Below the pieces are notes generated by a model. That model had not been told where the DNA came from. It did not search any database and was given only the letters and a program-made list of their open reading frames with translations. 64,000 nt of DNA from Aspidapion aeneum (taxonomy: Eukaryota; Arthropoda; Insecta; Coleoptera; Brentidae): NCBI GenBank assembly GCA_963576565.1, contig OY755042.1, forward strand, positions 17,211,272 to 17,275,271. The letters are read 5' to 3'. Positions within the stretch are counted from its first letter, which is position 1, and each line of letters starts with the position of its first letter. The position numbers and the translations under genes are program-made. Shown in pieces: positions 57,553 through 64,000 of this stretch.

Positions 57553-59730
57553 TACACAGCCTCAATTCTTGCTTTGAGAAGTCGCAAGTGCGCACTTTCT
57601 TATTTATTTATTTATTTAAAGGTGGTCATAAGGGATACAAACTGGTTAAAAAGGTATCCACGGAATTACACCATAAGTACTTGCAAATATTTAGTTTATT
57701 TAGTTTCAAAAAAAAGAAAAAAAGCAAACAGCAAAAAAAAAAATTCAAAAATATTTAAACACTAGAATAAAGTTCACAGTGTTGGGTTCTAAAAGTTTTT
57801 AAACTGCACTACCCAACTAACATTTATAGTAGCGGCTACACGCTCCAAAGGCTTTGCTACTATCTTATGGTAGAAATGTGGTGATCCCAAAAATAATTCG
57901 GCACTTTATAGTTCTGTCTACTATCTAGTATCACGAAGAAGTAAATCTTTCGTAAAAACAACCCTCTAAACTACTTCTTAGGATTGTTTCTTCATAGTCT
58001 ATTATGATAATCTTTTCTACCTTGATAGGATGTTGCCAAAGTTTTACTTTCTTTTTAGTCGTTATTTCGTAGTCGCCCTGACTTTTATATGTTACTTAAT
58101 TACCCCTAGAAAGTTAAGCTTCATTCAAGTCGCAAACAACTGTCTCCGACAACTTTATTATAACTTTAATTTTTACCACAAAAGTTTGTGACGGCCCTTA
58201 AAAAAAGATTATAGAACATCCACAGATTGGATTTCACAACCAACCAAAATAAAACAGTGAGTACACCATGCGTTTGACACACACCATTGAAAACTGGGTG
58301 AAGTAGAAGTGCACTCGTAGGCAAACCGTTATGCAGCCTAACCAAACTTATTATACTTTGATGTTAGTGCGGCCCTATTAAAATGGCTGAGACTGACAGT
58401 TGTAGTTATATCTGTTGTGTCCTTATTGAAAAAGAAAAAAATCTTGGATTTTCCCTACTACAGTTAGATTTTATCACAAATTTAATTAAAAAAAACTGGC
58501 AAAAATACAAACAATGGAAAACAGTATTGACAAGACTTGAGATTTCTAAAGCAGGTAACGAAATGTCAAACTGAAACGTCTGTCAGCGGCCATTTTGGAT
58601 TTACCACTTTAACTTTGGTCAAATTCTCTCTGTTTAAATTCAATAATCCGTTCCTTCGAGCGTCTATAGTTGAGGATGTATATAAGTGGCACTGCGTCAT
58701 AGCTAAAGGTAAAGCACATTTTGTGGCAAAATCTAAGTAAAGAAGCCTTTTTCACTTTGTACCTGCAGTGTGCCGCTTTATATGTCTATAATAAAACACC
58801 GAGACCTTTTAAAGGAGAGATAAAATAGGTACTTACCTAATAAATAAAGGTCCGAAGATTAAAAGAGAATCCAAAATTATATTAAAATTTGCACAAATAT
58901 TGATTTAGTTGCAAAAATGGTAATTTATTTTGTAAAAAGTCGGTCCCAATTTGTTTGACATTAAAAGAGTCAAAACAACAACGAATAGACAACGTCAAAT
59001 CCCAGCTAAATCAATATGTTCGTAACAGCCAGACACGAGTATATAAGTTCCTTTCTAATAAAATCGTTTAGAAGAAGACATAAATTAAAAGCAAGTAAAA
59101 TAGTAAGCTAATGACTAATTAGTGCAGTGCCTCGTTATGGGAATCAATTAAATCAAAATAACTTTTTTAATATGAAAAACACTTTAAAAATTGGCAGGCG
59201 TTTCCTGGCATTTCATCATACGAACTGAAATTTAAATATTTCTGATATACAATTGTTACATACTTAAGATAAATAAATGGATCCATGACTGATCCGATAC
59301 CTTCCATGACATATAAGCCTTGAAAACAGTTTTGTGTAAATATCTCAGAAACTAAAGCTCCTACAAAGTTTTTGGTTATAATACAAATTATTTAGCAAAA
59401 CGTAGTAGTGATCCCAAGACATTTTCCCAAAGTGGGGACAAAAACAAAGGTAATTTGGAAGGAGAAAATAGGTAATTAAGACAGTTTGTGTTCCATGTCT
59501 AACTAACCTAGATGAGACTTTGACCAAGGTTCACACATTAAGTCTCTGTTTAGACTAGTTTTCAACTTCAGTTTAGCCTATATGGTTCAAAAGAAGTAAA
59601 AATGCCTTGTGTTGTCCCTGTATTGTGGCGCCCCCTACATCTGTCAGAATAGAAAGAAATGAAAACATTTTTAAATAAAAATAAACAAAGAGGAACACAA
59701 TATAAACGACCATGCGTTCGACCACATGAC
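57553..59730. other. Mostly unassigned; contains a dispersed repeat
   Basis: 57830-58140 is the second copy of the 18118 repeat. 58383-58740 holds two short open frames (one 63, one 67 codons) without recognisable domains. The missing first exon of the protease could lie here, but I see no clear signal-peptide frame. Confidence 0.4.
57830..58140 (+). repeat. Dispersed repeat, copy 2
   Basis: CTCCAAAGGCTTTGCTACTA, TTGCCAAAGTTTTACTTTCT and GTCGCCCTGACTTTTATATG match copy 1 (18118-18650) in order. It is shorter by deletions. Confidence 0.7.
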
Positions 59731-59906
59731 CATGGGCGTAGTCAGGGTGGGGCAGGGTGGGGCACTTGCCCCACCCTGGCTTGTCACCTGCCCCATCCTG
59801 GCTTTAGCTCATTTAGTAATACGAGAATTAAAGGGGAAATAAATATTTGATTGTTCATTTTTTGCTTTTTTGCCCCTCCCTGAGCGAGACCCTGACTACG
59901 CCCATG
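59731..59906. mobile_element. hAT-like MITE, perfect 18-bp TIR
   Basis: CATGGGCGTAGTCAGGGT and ACCCTGACTACGCCCATG are exact mirrors. The flanks CACATGAC and CACATGAA match at seven of eight bases. The inside is G/C-rich with GGGGCAGGGTGGGGCACTTG tandem parts. Confidence 0.85.
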
Positions 59907-60177
59907 CACATGAACAAACTTTTTTTATACACTTATGGGTGCTTAACAATGCCCAGCAGTCAACCTAAGCGCACATATTAGGTCACACGTGACAGGAACC
60001 AGACTAACTCGAAAAATGGCAAAAAATTGATAAAATTTCGAGAAGAGGAACAGCTAGGATTTATATGAATACCGCTCTGAAGTCAGGAAAGAGTCCATAT
60101 TCAAAATGTGCAATTAGTTTCTGGAACCATTTTTATGTAACCTATACTTCGTTCAGGCACACTGTTTCCTTGACTAA

Positions 60178-60227
60178 TACTTCCTAGAATAGGGACCATG
60201 CTTACTTCCTAGAATAGGGACCATGCT
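60178..60227 (+). repeat. Exact 25-base tandem duplication
   Basis: TACTTCCTAGAATAGGGACC plus ATGCT occurs twice in a row. Confidence 0.75.
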
Positions 60228-62243
60228 TGATCTAGTTTCTAGTAAAATAAAGTACGTTGATACGTTCCCGCAACTTAGGCCTATTTTTAAGTAGCCCTTT
60301 CCACCATCAAGGAATAGCGTTTGGGACGCTAAGTTTTTCTTTAGAACAGAAGAATTCATTAAAATTTTACCAAATGTCTATATAAACCACCATTCGGTGG
60401 ACCCAAACACCGATTATAAAAACAACCTGAAAAACCACAACGAAGAAATTACATTAGCTGCCAAAAAATGGCTAAATTTTTTTACATTTGCGTCGCAGTT
60501 AAATTTTGATCGTCTACTTGTAAACTTTTCCACTTAATATAGCCACTTTATTTACTGTTGTGTTCACCATGTTGTGTAATAATAATTTCACTAAATTATA
60601 TAAATTTAGGAAATCATCTCCCTCTATCCGTTCTTGCCTAATTTATGATAAGATCTATTTGTATGTGCACCGCAGTCCTCATCTAAATACTGATTTAGTA
60701 CAACACACCTTTAAATTATTTTGATTAAGGTATTAGCCAAAAAAATTAAAACTTAAACAAACGAGCGTGTGAATGTATTTAGTTAATTAGCATTGTTTCT
60801 AACCGATTTTTTTTTAAACTCAAATCCTGAAAAAATCAGTTTACAAAATAAAATTAAGTTCATCGCAAATTATTTATTATTTAACATTTTATTTATAGGA
60901 ATTATTTTACAATCCTCTATTATAATTTATTACTAATTTAACAGCTTTCTATATTTTATTAAGATACTTAGATTATTAAGTGTTATCCTTATATATAATA
61001 AGTAAATTAAGCTACAGTGCCGTAATCTATGACTTAATCATTAAACAAAACCATACCAAATCCCAAACCCAAAATTTTGTCTAACAATTTATAATTTTGT
61101 TATATACAAAACTAAGTTTTTCTTCTAACACTATTTACAACTTCTATAAAAATTAACCCATTATAATCTACACTTTGGTGTGTAGATGGCTTTCCGTATT
61201 TGCTTGAGCAAGGCTTTACTTAAATAAATATGGTTGTTTATCAATCGTAAACTAAACTTTTAAAAAAATCCTATGCCATCATAAGCAGGTGAGTAAGAAT
61301 GTGAAAGAAAATCGTATCGAATAAAGCCAATTAAGAAAGAGAGCATAATTAGGCAATATTAAATGGATTTTTTTAAAGGAAATAAATTTTATTTATGTTT
61401 ATGATGTCCGGAGAGATCATAATTATATTAATAAGATAACATGTTAAGCATGATCACCACCTTGTTGCGTGGTCAGACTGTAACGTGTTAAGTACAGAAT
61501 TCTTTATCAGATGCGACAGAAAAGAAAAAGAACAAAGCTAAGCTAAAAGTGCAGCTTAGAAAATCGCTGGAGGCAAAAGCTTGCGTAAGTTAAGATCTAA
61601 AAAGTGCTTTTACGTCATTGATAATAATAAATGATAAAGGCCATAATTATCAATCAAATTAATTATCGTTCAGTTAAAAGTCCAAGTCGATTTGCAAAAT
61701 AGAACAAGTCTTTTGGCAAGCCTATTAATTTATTAACAACATAATCAAAGACCACTGTTAACTGAAAACAAAAAAAGCAGAGGACAAGCTGTACTTAACT
61801 TATTTTTACTTGTGCATTTTAAAGTACAGATCTTGTTTTATTGACTTGCATAAAAAAGTTGTAATGTTCAATCAAATTCGTTAGAGCATAAATATGGGGC
61901 ATACCCATGCATTCTTAAACGCGAAACTTAAAGCCGCGACCACTATTTAATTATTAATGTTCGTTTTTTGGGTAGACAGGTTTTCGGTTAATGCGCATGC
62001 GTTAGTTTTGATTTTTTTAAAATATACTTCGATATGTCGCTACATTATTTGACAATTGTCAAAAGTTTAGGGTTATGTTTATTATTTTTTTCTAAAAACT
62101 AGTTGATTGGTTGAAAATTTCACAAACTCTGAATTCAAATTATTGTGCATATTTATTGTGGACACCATGAAGAGTGTTTAATGGCATTTATAAACCACTC
62201 TTAACTTTATTAACAAATTATGAAGAAAAATACAAGTAGTTAC
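60228..62243. other. No gene identified
   Basis: AT-rich sequence without exon-like frames or named repeats. It would be intron or flank of the possible THAP gene if that exon is real. Confidence 0.4.
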
Positions 62244-62320
62244 CTATGGAATGGCACTCCCTTCCTTTTCTCGGACATTATTCCACAAACCGCACATGTT
62301 TTACGTGAATAATATCCCAT
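62244..62320 (-). CDS. Possible first exon of a THAP-like zinc-finger gene
   Basis: The ATG at 62320 opens MGYYSRKTCAVCGIMSEKRK and GVPFH, then a split codon (AG/) at the donor CATAG/GTAACT. C-x2-C near the N-terminus followed by a basic stretch and FHR just before an intron is how many insect THAP DNA-binding domains begin (C2CH, with F.FP after). The second half with the C..H pair was not found downstream, so this rests on 25 codons and one splice site. Just upstream the sequence has more CpG than the local average, as a promoter might. Confidence 0.35.
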
Positions 62321-62799
62321 TTTTTACAGAAAAAAAATTTGCACGACCAACGCAAAACACCGCAAAATGTAAATAAGCAACAAAGATAGCCTCCATCCAC
62401 ACAGTACCTGTGTGTCTACATGACAAGACACACGCATGCGCACTTGAAAATTCGCATCCGCGAATTTAAATTTGCCATTGTTTCAAAAGCCAGTTATGAC
62501 GGCTTCACTTTTCGATTCTTTAAACATTTATATTTATGCTATAACGTATTTGTGAATAACTAAGAACGCTAAAATTCAATTATCCTGGCTATTTATTTAA
62601 TCCTTAACATTAACTGCCAGATATATATTTTATCTGAACATGTCTCTATTTACGAATTACTTGCAACAAACAGTATTAAATAAAATAAACTAAAATAAGA
62701 AAAAACAATGATTCCTATCGTAAACTATAAACTAAATATTATAACTACAAAGTAATTTACAAATAGATAAAAACAGGCATAGTATAACTAAAATTAAAC

Positions 62800-62965
62800 A
62801 AAAACAAATAAATAAATATAAATAAATAAATAAATAAGACGTTATATACCATAAATCTTACAATAAATAAGTACATTTTAATAAATAAATTAAATAAATA
62901 GTTGGCACAAATTACAAATTTAAAAATTAAAATTTTTTATTTTATTTTATTTTTAAATAAAGTAC
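62800..62965. repeat. AAAT-type low-complexity tract
   Basis: Runs of AAATAAATAAATAAATAAG and TTTTATTTTATTTTTAAAT; simple sequence. Confidence 0.7.
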
Positions 62966-63158
62966 ATTACTTGATGTAAGCATATACATAATATTACGTT
63001 TACGGATGTAAGTATCGTATTAAGTTTTAAACGTAATCGCATTTATTGCTCTATTTTACGCAATATGTACTTATTAGAATACCAGTTAAACTTAGTTTCT
63101 AGGATTTATTGACGCAAAGTTCAAATTTCATCCTAAAATCATTTGTTTATCTATCTTT

Positions 63159-63746
63159 ATAGTTGGGAGCCTAAGAAGGAAATTATGGTCTGCATGTTCG
63201 CGTACAGAAATGACATTTAGAATAGAGTTAGTAGACACCTAGAGGCGCAATTTTAGAAATGGTGCTCCGATGGAACCCTGTACACGGCCAGGGTACAGAG
63301 GCGTACTTGTTTAGACAGGAAAAAGTTATAAATTAAATATAAAACTTATTTCGCGTACATTTTAAAAAATCTGTAAAAATTACTGGTTGGAAAAATATTT
63401 TTCTAAAGGACCGCCCTCGACACCCACACCAAAAATTTCTCAAAAAAAAAAAATCTTTTTTATTTCTTGGATGAAAATAGACCATTTTTATCAACTAGAA
63501 TAAAGGTATATATGTCGTTATAATCGGTGCCAAGTTTCGTTGCTATTGCTCCGGCTTTACATTTGAATTTTATAGGAAAGTTTAATGAGATATGTGCAAA
63601 TGCAATAAAAAATAAGCAAAGTGTCTTTGCTCTGAACTAGAATCAGTATGAGCATTACTTTGTAAAATAATACCATGCTATAATCGTGTCAAATTTCATT
63701 ACAGTACGCAAAAATGCAGATAAAAGCGGCTAAGGCTCCCAACTAT
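63159..63746. mobile_element. MITE with TAGTTGGGAGCCT ends
   Basis: TAGTTGGGAGCCTAAG at the left and CTAAGGCTCCCAACTA at the right are inverted ends of about 16 bases. The inside has no coding content. Confidence 0.65.
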
Positions 63747-63814
63747 TAACTATGTATGAAAAATACACTTAGTAATATCATATAATTTTTCGCGTATCAA
63801 CTAACAGGACTAGA

Positions 63815-63975
63815 AATACTACCGTCCGTAAGAAGAAATTCGCCTGTAGGGCTTACAGTTTTACAGTTTTTTATTGTTTTCTAATTTTGAAAGAAACAGA
63901 AAACAAAAATCATTTTTATTTAAAAATTTTAAGACAATAAAATTTCTACATGCGGCTTTCTTCTTAGGGACGGCA
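63815..63975. mobile_element. Short MITE with CCGTCCGTAAGAAGAAA ends
   Basis: CTACCGTCCGTAAGAAGAAA at the left and TTTCTTCTTAGGGACGGCAG at the right are near-exact mirrors around a 115-base AT-rich centre. Confidence 0.7.
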
Positions 63976-64000
63976 GAAGCAAAATATAAAACTCAAACCT

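Overview
The window is AT-rich animal DNA from an insect nuclear genome. The lineage call rests on two genes of the insect-specific Osiris family (DUF1676), on spliced eukaryotic gene structures, and on a short interstitial (CCTAA)4 run, the TTAGG-type insect telomere motif. I cannot assign the species. A beetle or similar insect with a large, transposon-rich genome would fit, but that is inference. No prokaryotic-style operons, rRNA, tRNA or CRISPR arrays were seen.

Host genes. (1) At 1.5 kb (minus strand) lies exon 1 of an Osiris gene whose other exons run off the left edge. (2) At 4.9-9.7 kb (minus strand) lies a complete four-exon Osiris gene of 261 codons plus stop. All splice sites and phases agree, and it has a TATA box and a poly(A) signal. 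Both Osiris promoters carry the same GTCTATAAATTT core. (3) From 56.1 kb down to 20.0 kb (minus strand) are five recognisable exons of a chymotrypsin-like serine protease spread over about 36 kb. Phases agree across the exons, but there is an in-frame stop in the GWG exon, a frameshift in the GDSGG exon and an unlocated exon, so it is called a pseudogene or damaged gene. (4) At 44.0-45.8 kb (plus strand), antisense inside an intron of that protease, is an intact two-exon tyrosine recombinase-like gene (380 aa) with the full catalytic set, probably Crypton-derived. (5) At 62.3 kb (minus strand) is a possible first exon of a THAP-like zinc-finger gene.

Mobile DNA fills the rest. There are decayed LINE fragments at 0.2-1.1, 1.3, 13.1-14.5 and 28.6-31.2 kb, and a Penelope-like element with a GIY-YIG domain at 48.4-49.3 kb. 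A decayed Ty3/gypsy endogenous retrovirus (errantivirus type, with env and both LTRs) at 31.2-38.4 kb sits against the broken end of a LINE and is itself interrupted by a TA-flanked MITE. There is one probable solo LTR at 22.4-22.8 kb. Many palindromic or foldback elements and MITEs are present, some with clear TA or 8-bp target duplications. Two foldback-type elements have arms built from minisatellites (41.3-42.4 kb and 52.15-52.73 kb).

The left 10 kb is thus an Osiris cluster fragment. The middle 36 kb is a protease locus with introns swollen by nested insertions. The right 7 kb is mostly unassigned DNA with a possible gene start.
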